Below, piece after piece: positions 36,253-44,506 of a DNA stretch of 64,000 bases. A program made the translations under genes and the position numbers. The notes below the pieces were generated by a model. That model was not told the DNA's origin. It worked only from the letters and a program-made list of their open reading frames with translations, and ran no database searches. Positions within the stretch are counted from its first letter, which is position 1. Every line of letters begins with the position of its first letter. This stretch comes from Caballeronia temeraria (GTDB taxonomy: Bacteria; Pseudomonadota; Gammaproteobacteria; Burkholderiales; Burkholderiaceae): the NCBI RefSeq assembly GCF_001544795.2, contig NZ_FCOI02000004.1, forward strand, positions 62,001 through 126,000. Direction: 5' to 3'.

Positions 36253-36370
36253 TTAGAACTTGTGCCGAATGCCGATGCGCAACGACACCTGTAGTTCACA
36301 TTCGCCGGTCCCAGCGTCACGCCCGCGCCGACGCCCTCGATTTCCAGCGTCTTGGCCGATGCGTATCCGC
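36253..36370 (-). pseudogene. Relic: C-terminal strands of an outer-membrane beta-barrel protein
   Basis: On the minus strand SAKTLEIEGVGAGVTLGPAN continues to NVNY, then shifts frame by one base to QVSLRIGIRHKF and a TAA at 36253-36255. Alternating residues and the terminal Phe are typical of a barrel's last strands (porin-like). The rest of the gene is absent and a frameshift splits what is left. The exact family is uncertain. Confidence 0.45.
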
Positions 36371-36449
36371 GAACACGGGGTTGCTCTCCGGGCTCGTCGG
36401 GCATACGTCTGCTATCTGCCCGCAAAGTGAACCCAGACCGGCGGCCGCG

Positions 36450-37106
36450 TCAGCCCGCGCCGCCGTCGGTCCCGCTCTTCAGATAGCTCGCGCGCGCCGC
36501 GAGAATATGCGCCTGCATGACGCTGCGCGCCCATTCGCCATCGCCGGCCTTGAAGCTGTCGATGATCTCGCGATGATGTCCGAGACTGCGCGCAAGCTGT
36601 TTTTCGTCGTATCGATGAAACGTGCGCAGCACCACAGGAAGCTCGATGATCCCCGCCAGCACGTTCGCGAGCCGCCGGGTCCCGGCCGCCTCCAGAATGC
36701 GCCGGTGGAACTCGCTGTTCAACGACGATATGCGCTCGATGAACCCCTCCTCCCGCTCGCGCGCCTCGCGTTCCATGCTGTCGGCGATCCCTTCGAGCAG
36801 CGCGACTTCGTCGTCGGAAATGCGCGTGGCCGCGATCGAGCACACCATGCCTTCGAGCGTCGCGCGCAACTGGAAGATCTCGACGGCATCGTCGATATCG
36901 AACGACGCCACCGATGCGCGCTGGCTCGACGTGAACTGCACGAGCCCGTCGTTGGACAGACGGCGCAGCGCCTCGCGCACGGGCGTGCGCGACACGCCGA
37001 GCTGCGCCGCGAGATCCGTCTCGGTCAGTTGCGCGCCGATATGCAGCTCGCGCGAAAGAATTGCTTCGCGAATCGCTTCGTAAGCCTTGTCGACGGCCCT
37101 TTTCAT
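36450..37106 (-). CDS. GntR-family regulator (FadR/FCD subfamily)
   Basis: A 218-residue repressor-type regulator: winged HTH with TETDLAAQLGVSRTPVREAL (residues 28-47) and an FCD ligand-binding domain (about 75-210) with metal-type positions such as NSEFHRRILEAAG and LGHHREIID. Last gene of a seven-gene catabolic operon and probably its autoregulated repressor. Two TGTACACA sites upstream of the first gene of the operon (44046-44053, 44110-44117) are candidate operators. Confidence 0.9.
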   Translation of the reverse strand: MKRAVDKAYEAIREAILSRELHIGAQLTETDLAAQLGVSRTPVREALRRLSNDGLVQFTSSQRASVASFDIDDAVEIFQLRATLEGMVCSIAATRISDDEVALLEGIADSMEREAREREEGFIERISSLNSEFHRRILEAAGTRRLANVLAGIIELPVVLRTFHRYDEKQLARSLGHHREIIDSFKAGDGEWARSVMQAHILAARASYLKSGTDGGAG

Positions 37107-37158
37107 GATGCTGGATGATGATGATGGTTGCGTTGCCGGAGCACTATTCTAGTCCGCG

Positions 37159-37590
37159 CTAGTCGTTCGATGCCGCGCCGATCGCCTTCAGCGCCGCGCG
37201 CGCGCATTCCATGTCCTGCGAATAGTGACCGCCGCTCAGGCCGATCGCCCCGACCACCGCGCCGTCTTCGACGATCGGAAAGCCGCCCCCGAACACCACG
37301 AGCCGCGGCGTATGGACGAAGCCATGCAAAAGCGGCGCATCGTCCTTGATGAAGTCGTGCCAGCGATGCGTCGGCAGGCCGGTCGCGGCGGACGTGTACG
37401 CCTTGTCCTGCGCGATCCCGAGCGAAATCTGCGAAGCGCCGTCCATGCGCACGAACGCTTTGAGCAGACCGGCGTGATCGCACACGGCGATCGACATCGG
37501 CAGGCCCAGCGAGCGCGCGTGTTCCGCGGCGGCGGCGATGGCCGTCTGCGCCGTCGCGGCGTCGATGCTGCGCAGTGAAATCGAGGTCAT
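37159..37590 (-). CDS. HbpS/GlcG-family protein (DUF336, haem-degrading-type domain)
   Basis: A 143-residue protein with the GlcG/HbpS fold: PMSIAVCDHAGLLKAFVRMD, AYTSAATGLPT, and GGFPIVEDGAVVGAIGLSGG near the C-terminus. AAGGAG precedes ATG 37590. These small proteins recur in dicarboxylate, glycolate and diol operons with poorly known roles; some bind haem or corrinoids. Here it is sandwiched between the flavin oxidoreductase and the GntR gene. Confidence 0.87.
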   Translation of the reverse strand: MTSISLRSIDAATAQTAIAAAAEHARSLGLPMSIAVCDHAGLLKAFVRMDGASQISLGIAQDKAYTSAATGLPTHRWHDFIKDDAPLLHGFVHTPRLVVFGGGFPIVEDGAVVGAIGLSGGHYSQDMECARAALKAIGAASND

Positions 37591-37619
37591 GCGTGGTTCT
37601 CCTTGTTGTCGATGATGGA

Positions 37620-39614
37620 TCAGACTGCGTTGCCGGCTTCGTGGCCGTCGGCGGTTGCGGCAAGAATGCCTCGTCCCGTGCGGCAGTCGCCGACGAGCCG
37701 CGTCGGAATGCCGTGCCGTTGCAGCGGCCCGAGCAGCGAGATATCGGGCACGCGCGGCGTGGCATAGGCGAGAAAGGCGATATCGTCGATGAAACCAGCC
37801 TCGCCGCTATAGACATTGCGATATTCGAGCCGCCCTTCGGTCTCGAACGCTTCGCCGATGACCGGTTCGCAGAGCGTCAGCACCCGCACGCGCGCGAGCG
37901 CCAGCCGCCGCAGAAATCCCTGCCGCGTGACGAGGGAGACTTCCTGCGCGATCGATTCGCGCGGCGTGATGATCGCGACACGCTCGAAAACCGTCGCCAG
38001 CATTTCGGCGGCGGCGTAGGTGCCTTCGCCCTGATCCATGTCGAAGATCACCGCGCTGCCCGGCTGGCGCGACGGATGACGCAAAAGCTCGGCCATCGCC
38101 GTGTTGATGTCGGGAATCAGGCCGCTTTCGGCGTACTCCGCCGGCACCCACGACGGCACGCTGTGCGTGGCGCCCGTCGCGAGGATGACTTCGTCGGGCC
38201 TGAATTCGCGGATGTCGTCGATGCCCGCGCGGCGCCCGAGCTCGAAGCGCGCCCCCGCGCGCTGCGCCGCGACGAACTGATAGTCGTACACGCTCGTGAT
38301 GGTCTCGCCGCCCGGCAGATGCGAGCGCAGATGCGCCTTGCCGCCCGGCTCCCGGCTCGCGCCGAACACGGTCACGTCGTGGCCGCGCGCCGCCGCCACC
38401 CAGGCCGCCTCCAGCCCGGCGACGCCCGCCCCGACGACCGCAACGCGCTTCTTCTCCGGCGCGCGCGGCGGTTTGAAATCGACTTCGTCGGCTTCCGCGA
38501 CGCGCGGATTGTTGATGCACGCGATCGGCCGGTTATAGGTGATGATCGTGTCCCAGCAGGTATTGCACGACACGCAGTAGCGGATGTCGTGCGCGCGGCC
38601 GGCCAGCGCCTTGTCGAGCCACGCCGGATCGGCGACGAGCGTGCGGCCCAGTCCGATCAGCTCCGCTTCGCCGCGCTCGAGAATGGCTTCGGCTTCGGCG
38701 GGATCGGTGATGCGGCCGAGCGCCATCACCGGCACGCCATTGGCGGACTCGCGCAGGCGCCGGATCAGGCCGGCGTACGGCACGCGCTCGCCGAAGCGGT
38801 CGGGCACGTGCATCTCCAGCGAGCGCGCGTGCGAGCCTTGCGCGAAGCACACGTAGTCGACATCGCCGGAGCGCGTCAGCATCGACGTGACGAGCGCCGC
38901 TTCGTCCGGGCCGATGCCGCCGGGCACGCCATCGTCGCCGGGCAGCTTCAGGCCGATCGCGAAGTGACGCGGACATTGCGCGCGAATCGCCTCGATCAGT
39001 TCGCGCAGAAAGCGCGTGCGGCCGTTCCAGTCGCCGCCGAATTCGTCGGTGCGCACGTTCGATTGCGGCGAGAGGAACTGATGAAACAGATGCCCGTGTC
39101 CCGCCGAGAATTCGACGCCCGCGAAACCGCAGCGATGCAGCCGCGCCGACGAAGCCGCGAAATCGTCGATCAGCTCGCGGATTTCGCCCGCCGACAGTTC
39201 GCGCGGCATCGACCAGCTCAGATCGTCGGCGAGGCGCGACGGCCCGATCGCGTTGAAGCTGCGCCCCGATTCGTGACGCGCGCGGCCCGGGTCCTGAATC
39301 TGGCCGAAGAGCCGCGAATCGTAGCGATCGACGGCTTGCGCCCAGCGCGTGAGGCCGTCGAGATTGTCGTCGTTCCAGACGCGCACGCGGTCCCAGACGC
39401 GCTGATGCCGCGCCATCGAAAGCGGCTCGGTCACGACCGCGCCCGCGCCGCCTTGCGCGCGATTCGCGAAATAGCGGATCAGGCGGTCGGTGACATGCGA
39501 GTCGTCGGACATGAAGGTGCTCATCGACGCATGCACGACTCTGTTGCGCAGCCGCGTGCCGCCCGGCAGCACCAGCGGCTCGGCGAGCGGTGAAGAGAGG
39601 CCTGTGTTCGTCAT
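37620..39614 (-). CDS. Iron-sulfur flavin oxidoreductase (2,4-dienoyl-CoA reductase / trimethylamine dehydrogenase family)
   Basis: A 664-residue multidomain enzyme: N-terminal old-yellow-enzyme TIM barrel with FMN (about 1-340), a 4Fe-4S loop with Cys spacing C-x2-C-x2-C-x12-C (CVSCNTCW...AC, near residues 346-365), and a C-terminal FAD/NAD(P) domain starting KRVAVVGAGVAGLEAAWVAA (about 388). The Cys spacing is that of trimethylamine dehydrogenase rather than E. coli FadH (C-x2-C-x3-C-x11-C). It would reduce an enoyl bond or dehydrogenate an amine. In an operon with CoA-transferase and CoA-lyase, enoyl reduction is the better guess. Confidence 0.87.
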   Translation of the reverse strand: MTNTGLSSPLAEPLVLPGGTRLRNRVVHASMSTFMSDDSHVTDRLIRYFANRAQGGAGAVVTEPLSMARHQRVWDRVRVWNDDNLDGLTRWAQAVDRYDSRLFGQIQDPGRARHESGRSFNAIGPSRLADDLSWSMPRELSAGEIRELIDDFAASSARLHRCGFAGVEFSAGHGHLFHQFLSPQSNVRTDEFGGDWNGRTRFLRELIEAIRAQCPRHFAIGLKLPGDDGVPGGIGPDEAALVTSMLTRSGDVDYVCFAQGSHARSLEMHVPDRFGERVPYAGLIRRLRESANGVPVMALGRITDPAEAEAILERGEAELIGLGRTLVADPAWLDKALAGRAHDIRYCVSCNTCWDTIITYNRPIACINNPRVAEADEVDFKPPRAPEKKRVAVVGAGVAGLEAAWVAAARGHDVTVFGASREPGGKAHLRSHLPGGETITSVYDYQFVAAQRAGARFELGRRAGIDDIREFRPDEVILATGATHSVPSWVPAEYAESGLIPDINTAMAELLRHPSRQPGSAVIFDMDQGEGTYAAAEMLATVFERVAIITPRESIAQEVSLVTRQGFLRRLALARVRVLTLCEPVIGEAFETEGRLEYRNVYSGEAGFIDDIAFLAYATPRVPDISLLGPLQRHGIPTRLVGDCRTGRGILAATADGHEAGNAV

Positions 39615-39620
39615 GGGCGG

Positions 39621-40574
39621 TCAGGAAGAAAGAGCGTTGATCGGAGGCGCGCTCGCGCGGCGCTTTCTGCGCTGGTTCGCGAGCCACGGCGCGACGCGTC
39701 CCTGATGGCGCGCGCCGAGCAGCGTTTCGACGGTATCGAGCACGTCGAGCAGACGGTCGACGTCGATGCCCGTCGCAAAGCCCGCCTGCTCGAACAGGAA
39801 CGCGAGGTCCTCGGTCGCGACATTGCCCGATGCGCCCGGCGCGAACGGACATCCGCCGAGGCCGCCGATCGATGCATCGAACTGACGCACGCCCGCGAGC
39901 GCCGCCTGCCACGCGAGCGCGCTGCCGAGTCCGCGCGTGTCGTGGAAATGCGCCGCGATGCGCTCGGCACCGTGCGCGTTCACGAGCGGCTCGAAGAGCG
40001 CGGGCACGTCCTGCGGATGCCCCGCGCCGATGGTGTCCGCGACCGCGATGGCATCGGCGCCAGCATCGAACATCCGCGCCGCAAGCGCATGCACGCGCGC
40101 GGGCGGGCTCGGGCCGTCGAACGGACAGCCCATCGCGGCGGCGAGATAGACGCGCACGCGCACGCCGTCGTCGGCCGCGCGCCGCGTGACGGTTTCGCAG
40201 ATGCCGGTCGCCTGTTCGAGCGTCATCTTGATGTTTCTGACGTTGAGCGTCTCCGATACGGCGAGCACCAGCGCGACCGAGCGGACGCCCACGGCATGCG
40301 CGCGTTCGTAGCCCTTCATGTTCGGGACGAGCGCCATGCAGTCGTCGAGCCGCGCGACGAGGCCATCGCGCGCGGCCGCATCGACGAGTTGCGCGGCATC
40401 GGCGAGTTGCGGTACGGCGTCGGGGCGCACGAAGCTCGTCAACTCGACATGACGCACGCCCGCTTCGACGAGCCCGCCCAGCAATGCGAGCTTGCCCTCG
40501 ACCGGCACGGCGACCGCCTGATTCTGCAAGCCGTCGCGCAGGCCGACTTCGGTGATGCGAATGTTTTCCGGCAT
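39621..40574 (-). CDS. Hydroxymethylglutaryl-CoA lyase-family enzyme
   Basis: A 317-residue DRE-TIM metallolyase. N-terminal ITEVGLRDGLQNQ binds the divalent metal (Arg-Asp), AAHFHDTRGLGSAL supplies the His-x-His, and GGLGGCPFAPGASGNVATED contains the catalytic cysteine. It cleaves a 3-hydroxy-3-methyl-acyl-CoA to acetyl-CoA plus a keto acid. Next to a class III CoA-transferase it probably cleaves the CoA ester made there; HMG-CoA, citramalyl-CoA or an analogue are all possible. Confidence 0.9.
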   Translation of the reverse strand: MPENIRITEVGLRDGLQNQAVAVPVEGKLALLGGLVEAGVRHVELTSFVRPDAVPQLADAAQLVDAAARDGLVARLDDCMALVPNMKGYERAHAVGVRSVALVLAVSETLNVRNIKMTLEQATGICETVTRRAADDGVRVRVYLAAAMGCPFDGPSPPARVHALAARMFDAGADAIAVADTIGAGHPQDVPALFEPLVNAHGAERIAAHFHDTRGLGSALAWQAALAGVRQFDASIGGLGGCPFAPGASGNVATEDLAFLFEQAGFATGIDVDRLLDVLDTVETLLGARHQGRVAPWLANQRRKRRASAPPINALSS

Positions 40575-40581
40575 GCGTGCC

Positions 40582-41781
40582 TCACTGAATGACGCCGTCG
40601 CGGGCGAGCGCGGCCAGATCGGCCTCGCTCAACTTGAGAAACTGCGAGAGCACTTCGGCGGTGTGTTCGCCGATCGTCGGCGGCGGCGTGTAGCTGTCTT
40701 CGTGCGTGTCCGACAGCTTCACCGGATTGCCCGGCATCTCGACCATGCGGCCATCCGGCGCGCGCACCGGCACGAACATGTTGCGGCTGCGGATCTGCGC
40801 ATCGCTCAGCACGTGCTCGAAGTCGTTCACCGGCGCGCACGGAATGCGCCGCGCGGAAAGCTGCTCCAGCCAGTATTCGCACGTGTTGGTCTCGAACTTC
40901 TGCTGCACCAGCGCATTGATGCGTTCGCGCGCGGCATAGCGGCCCGGCTGAGTTTTGTATGCCGCATCGTGCAGTTCCTCGATATCGAGCAGATCGATCA
41001 GCGACTCCCAGAACTTGTCGGTCAGGACCGCGATGATCACGTGACGCGTCGACGTGCGGAACGCGTCGTAAGGCACGTGCACGAAATGCCGGTTGCCGAG
41101 CGGCTCGGGGTTCTTGCCGGACATCGTGTACATGGTCGCCATGTAGTTGAGCATCGACACCTGGCAGTCGAGCATCGAAATGTCGACGTGCTGGCCGCGC
41201 CCGGTCTCGTGGCGCGCCATCAGCGCCGCGAGCACGCCGATCGCGCCGAACAGCCCGCCGCCCAGATCGCCGATGGGAATGCCCGCGCGAATCGGCCTGC
41301 CGCCTTCCTCGCCCGTGATCGACATGCCGCCGCCCATGCCTTGCGCGACGAGATCGAACGCCGGCCGATGCTGCGCCGGGCCGCTTTCGCCGAAGCCCGT
41401 CACCGAGCACGTCACGATGCGCGGATTGATGCGCGCAAGCGCTTCGTGGCCCAGACCGAGGCGCGTCATCACGCCGCTGCTGAAGTTGTCGAACACGACA
41501 TCGACCTGACGCACGAGTTCGAGCAGCAGCGCGCGGCCGCGATCCGTCTTCAGATCGATGCACACGCTGCGCTTGTTGCGATTGAGCGTGAGAAAGTACG
41601 CGCCCATGCCGTCGACGGAATGATCGGGGTCGTTCGCGAGCAGGCGGCGCGTGCCCTCGCCCGCGCCCGGCGGCTCGATCTTGATGGTCTGCGCGCCGAG
41701 ATCGGCGAGCAGCATCGTTCCGTACGGCCCCGACAGCATGTGCGTGAAGTCGAGCATGACGATATTCGAGAGTGCTTTCAT
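40582..41781 (-). CDS. CaiB/BaiF (class III) CoA-transferase
   Basis: A 399-residue enzyme with the family start VMLDFTHMLSGPYGTMLLADLGA and IKIEPPGAGEGTR, and the catalytic aspartate region VSMLDCQVSMLNYMAT near residue 170. It moves CoA from a donor (succinyl-CoA or similar) to a carboxylic acid. It is 7 bp upstream of the HMG-CoA-lyase-like gene in the same operon, so it most likely activates the imported acid for cleavage. Confidence 0.9.
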   Translation of the reverse strand: MKALSNIVMLDFTHMLSGPYGTMLLADLGAQTIKIEPPGAGEGTRRLLANDPDHSVDGMGAYFLTLNRNKRSVCIDLKTDRGRALLLELVRQVDVVFDNFSSGVMTRLGLGHEALARINPRIVTCSVTGFGESGPAQHRPAFDLVAQGMGGGMSITGEEGGRPIRAGIPIGDLGGGLFGAIGVLAALMARHETGRGQHVDISMLDCQVSMLNYMATMYTMSGKNPEPLGNRHFVHVPYDAFRTSTRHVIIAVLTDKFWESLIDLLDIEELHDAAYKTQPGRYAARERINALVQQKFETNTCEYWLEQLSARRIPCAPVNDFEHVLSDAQIRSRNMFVPVRAPDGRMVEMPGNPVKLSDTHEDSYTPPPTIGEHTAEVLSQFLKLSEADLAALARDGVIQ

Positions 41782-41809
41782 GCGTGATGTCCCGTGCTTG
41801 GTGTTGCTG

Positions 41810-42565
41810 TCAGAACTGCGACAAGAGTGTCGACCAGCCCCGCATGCGGTCGTCGATGCCGTTGTGGCGCAGCGCGTGCCAGTAGTTCGCGATGTTCACC
41901 GAGATCACCGGCTTGCCGAGCCAGCGCTCGGCTTCGTCGGCGAGCGATGCCATCGGCAGATTCGCGCCGAATTGCACGATGGCTTCGGCGTCGGGCGTAT
42001 CGGTGTCGCGCAGCGCATCGATCAGGTATTGCGCGTCCACCTTCGTGTAGCCCGTGAACTGCTTGCCTTGCAGATGATTGAACTTCACGACATCGAAGCC
42101 CGCCTCGCCGAAGAATGCTTCGAGGTGCTTCTGGATGACCGGGTAATACGGCTCCACGATCGCGATGCGCCGCTTCACGCCGTGCGCGGCGAGCGCTTCG
42201 AGCACCGCATCGGACGCGAGCGTGACGCCGATCTCGCGCTTCGCCCGCGCCGCGATGCGCGCCTTCAGCGCCTCCGACGACGCGCGGCTGCCGCCCCAGA
42301 TCGCGAGCGCCGAGATGCCGAGAATCAGATGATCGGGACCGCACGTCATCTCCTGATCGACGGCGTCGTCGAGCGCGCCGAACAGCGCCTCGATGCCGCG
42401 CTCGAAATCCTCGTCGGAGCGCACGGCCAGATCGGGAACATGCATCCGCGCGATGTGATTCGTCACGCCCGGCGGACGCATGTCATCGCATTCGGGCTGC
42501 ACGCACGTATTGACCGAGGGCGTCGGGATACCGAACATGCAGCGCGAGCCGAGAAAGTCTCTCAT
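41810..42565 (-). CDS. Asp/Glu racemase-superfamily protein (maleate isomerase/arylmalonate decarboxylase-like) lacking the usual cysteines
   Basis: A 251-residue protein. The N-terminus FGIPTPSVNTCVQPECDDMR and RRIAIVEPYYPVIQKHLEAFF match the maleate cis-trans isomerase/AMDase group. The two catalytic cysteine positions are not Cys here: ISALAIWGGSR occupies the usual (G)CTSGS site and VQFGANLPMAS the usual SCTNLR site. It may therefore use other chemistry or have a binding role. ATG 42565 overlaps the transporter stop (ATGA), coupling the two. Confidence 0.8.
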   Translation of the reverse strand: MRDFLGSRCMFGIPTPSVNTCVQPECDDMRPPGVTNHIARMHVPDLAVRSDEDFERGIEALFGALDDAVDQEMTCGPDHLILGISALAIWGGSRASSEALKARIAARAKREIGVTLASDAVLEALAAHGVKRRIAIVEPYYPVIQKHLEAFFGEAGFDVVKFNHLQGKQFTGYTKVDAQYLIDALRDTDTPDAEAIVQFGANLPMASLADEAERWLGKPVISVNIANYWHALRHNGIDDRMRGWSTLLSQF

Positions 42566-43974
42566 CGCGTCTTGCCCTCCGCGTTCAGCGCCATGTCGTT
42601 CGAGAAGGCGACGTCGCCGGCGGCTTCGGGCGTCAGCGCTTCGAGCGGCTTGCGCTTGGTCTCGATGCCCGCGACGAGGAAGATCAGCGCCTGCACGACC
42701 AGCACGCCTGCGAGCGACGTGATCACGGCGGTCACGCCGCCCCACGTAAAGAGCGAAATCACGATGAACTGCACGAACGCGGTGACGAGGCGGCCCATCG
42801 TCTGGCAGAAGCCCGTGCCGCGCAGACGGTATTCGGTGGCGAACAGCTCGGTCTGGAGCGTGTAGCCGATCGTGAGCCAGACGAAGATCGACGTCACCAG
42901 CAACAAGCCGACGACGAGCAGCAGCGGCGTGTTATGCACGGTCAGCGGATAGATGAACGCGCACAACGCGGTGAACGCGGACGCGCCGACCATCAGCGGA
43001 CGACGCCCGATGCGGTCCGACAGCATGAAGCCGATCAGCGCGCCGAGCGGGCCGCCGAGGCTCATGACCGTCGTATAGCCGAGCGATGAAGCCACGCTCA
43101 CGCCTTCTTTCACGAAAAAGCTCGGCAGCCAGCCGACCAGACCGTACACCGACAATCCCTGCACCACGCTGAAGGTCGCGCCGAGGAAAGTGCGGCGAAT
43201 CACGGCCGGCGTGAACAGCACGAAGATCGTCTGACGCTTTTGCGCGGGCGCGGCGGCGGCGACCGGTGCGAGCGGCGGCAGCGGTTTGCCGGTGGCGCGT
43301 TCGCTCTCCAGCTCGATGCTTCGCAGCACGGCTTCGGCTTCGTCGAGGCGGCCTTGCTCTTCGAGCCAGCGCGGCGATTCCGGCATTTTCTTGCGCAGAA
43401 TCCAGATGATCGCCGCGCCCACGCCGACGATCAGAAACATCGGACGCCAGCCGAAACTCGGGATGATGACCCACGCGAGCAGCGACGATGCGAACAGCGA
43501 CGCATTGGCGATCAGCGCCAGCAGCGCGATCCAGCGGCCGCGCTTGCCCGCCGGGACGAACTCGCTCAATGTTGCGTAGCCGATCGCCAGTTCCGCGCCG
43601 AGTCCGACGCCCATGATGAACCGGAAGAAGATGAGCCATTCCATCGACGGTGCGAACGCGCCCGCGAGCGACGCGAGGCCGAAGATCGCCAGATTCACCT
43701 GATACGAGAAGCGCCGGCCGTAGCGGTCGCCGAGCACGCCCGACATGAACGCGCCGACGACCATGCCCGCGAAGGTCGCCGTGACGAACAGGGCGTTCAT
43801 CGCGAGCGTCGACCAGCCGCTTTTCAAGAGCGAGCCGAGGACGCCGCCCGCCAGATAGACATCGAAGCCATCGAGAAACAGACCGCCGCCCACGAGCCAG
43901 AGCATCTTCGTGTGAAAGCCGGATAACGGCATCCGGTCGAGTCTCGGTCCCGCCATGACACTGTGCGTCGTCAT
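42562..43974 (-). CDS. MFS transporter, aromatic acid/organic acid:H+ symporter-like
   Basis: A 470-residue 12-helix importer and the first gene of the GntR-controlled operon. Signatures: FLDGFDVYLAGGVLG near residue 45, SGVLGDRYGRRFSYQ (motif A) and GAELAIGYATLSEFVPAGKRG. ATG 43974 (MTTHSVMAGPRL) was chosen. Similar proteins import hydroxybenzoates or dicarboxylates; the acid here is unknown. Two TGTACACA motifs lie 72-143 bp upstream. Confidence 0.88.
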   Translation of the reverse strand: MTTHSVMAGPRLDRMPLSGFHTKMLWLVGGGLFLDGFDVYLAGGVLGSLLKSGWSTLAMNALFVTATFAGMVVGAFMSGVLGDRYGRRFSYQVNLAIFGLASLAGAFAPSMEWLIFFRFIMGVGLGAELAIGYATLSEFVPAGKRGRWIALLALIANASLFASSLLAWVIIPSFGWRPMFLIVGVGAAIIWILRKKMPESPRWLEEQGRLDEAEAVLRSIELESERATGKPLPPLAPVAAAAPAQKRQTIFVLFTPAVIRRTFLGATFSVVQGLSVYGLVGWLPSFFVKEGVSVASSLGYTTVMSLGGPLGALIGFMLSDRIGRRPLMVGASAFTALCAFIYPLTVHNTPLLLVVGLLLVTSIFVWLTIGYTLQTELFATEYRLRGTGFCQTMGRLVTAFVQFIVISLFTWGGVTAVITSLAGVLVVQALIFLVAGIETKRKPLEALTPEAAGDVAFSNDMALNAEGKTR

Positions 43975-44041
43975 TTCGCTGTCTCCGCCATTGGTGTATT
44001 CGCCGCCCCGGCCGCATCGATGGATCGACCCTCGGGTGATG

Positions 44042-44058
44042 AAAATGTACACAATTTT
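44042..44058. promoter_or_regulatory. Candidate GntR operator, proximal copy
   Basis: AAAATGTACACAATTTT, about 70 bp upstream of the first gene of the organic-acid operon. The TGTACACA core recurs at 44110-44117. TGTACA-type cores in AT-rich flanks are common for FadR-subfamily GntR regulators, and this operon encodes one. Confidence 0.5.
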
Positions 44059-44106
44059 ACGAAGAGAGTGCGCAATAAACCGAGATGGCTCGGGAATTCA
44101 CCTATT

Positions 44107-44121
44107 ATTTGTACACATTTT
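44107..44121. promoter_or_regulatory. Candidate GntR operator, distal copy
   Basis: ATTTGTACACATTTT shares TGTACACA with the proximal copy, same orientation, cores 64 bp (about six helical turns) apart. That spacing would allow cooperative or looped binding. Confidence 0.5.
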
Positions 44122-44319
44122 CGTTTCCCGACGCACACCCGGCCCGGCCGCGAGACACTTCAGCGCCGCGTTTATTCCCTCTGCCGGCGCAGATAAATTG
44201 CCGCTCCCACGCGGAACAAAACCTTCTGCCCCGCTGTTTTGCTATCGACGGTCGCGACATCCCACGGCGACCACGATCGGCAGGATTCGTTCAGCGATCC
44301 GGCCCCGGCAGGAGGCATC

Positions 44320-44454
44320 ATGCACCGCGAAATCTTCGTCCTGGAGCACAACTTCTTCAGCTTCGGCTGCATCTATCGGGTGGACCTGCGCAGCCGCAGC
44401 GGCCGCCTGATCGAAACCCGCTACGTGAAGCTGAGCGATATCGCGTGGTGCTAG
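44320..44454 (+). CDS. Small hypothetical protein (44 residues)
   Basis: ATG 44320 follows an excellent GGCAGGAGG ribosome-binding site. The product begins MHREIFVLEHNFFSFGCIYR and ends LSDIAWC; it is basic, aromatic-rich and has no obvious membrane segment. It lies 52 bp upstream of the 511-residue orphan gene on the same strand and is probably co-transcribed with it. No family recognised; could be a partner or immunity-type protein for its neighbour. Confidence 0.55.
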   Translation: MHREIFVLEHNFFSFGCIYRVDLRSRSGRLIETRYVKLSDIAWC

Positions 44455-44506
44455 CGCGCCTCCCCGGCAATCAACGACCACTTGAGAATTTCGAGGAGAC
44501 CCATTC

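Noticed and set aside
42562-44052. Longer start for the organic-acid transporter at 44052
   Set aside because: The extra 26 residues run through the candidate GntR operator (44042-44058) and are not membrane-transporter-like; ATG 43974 fits better.
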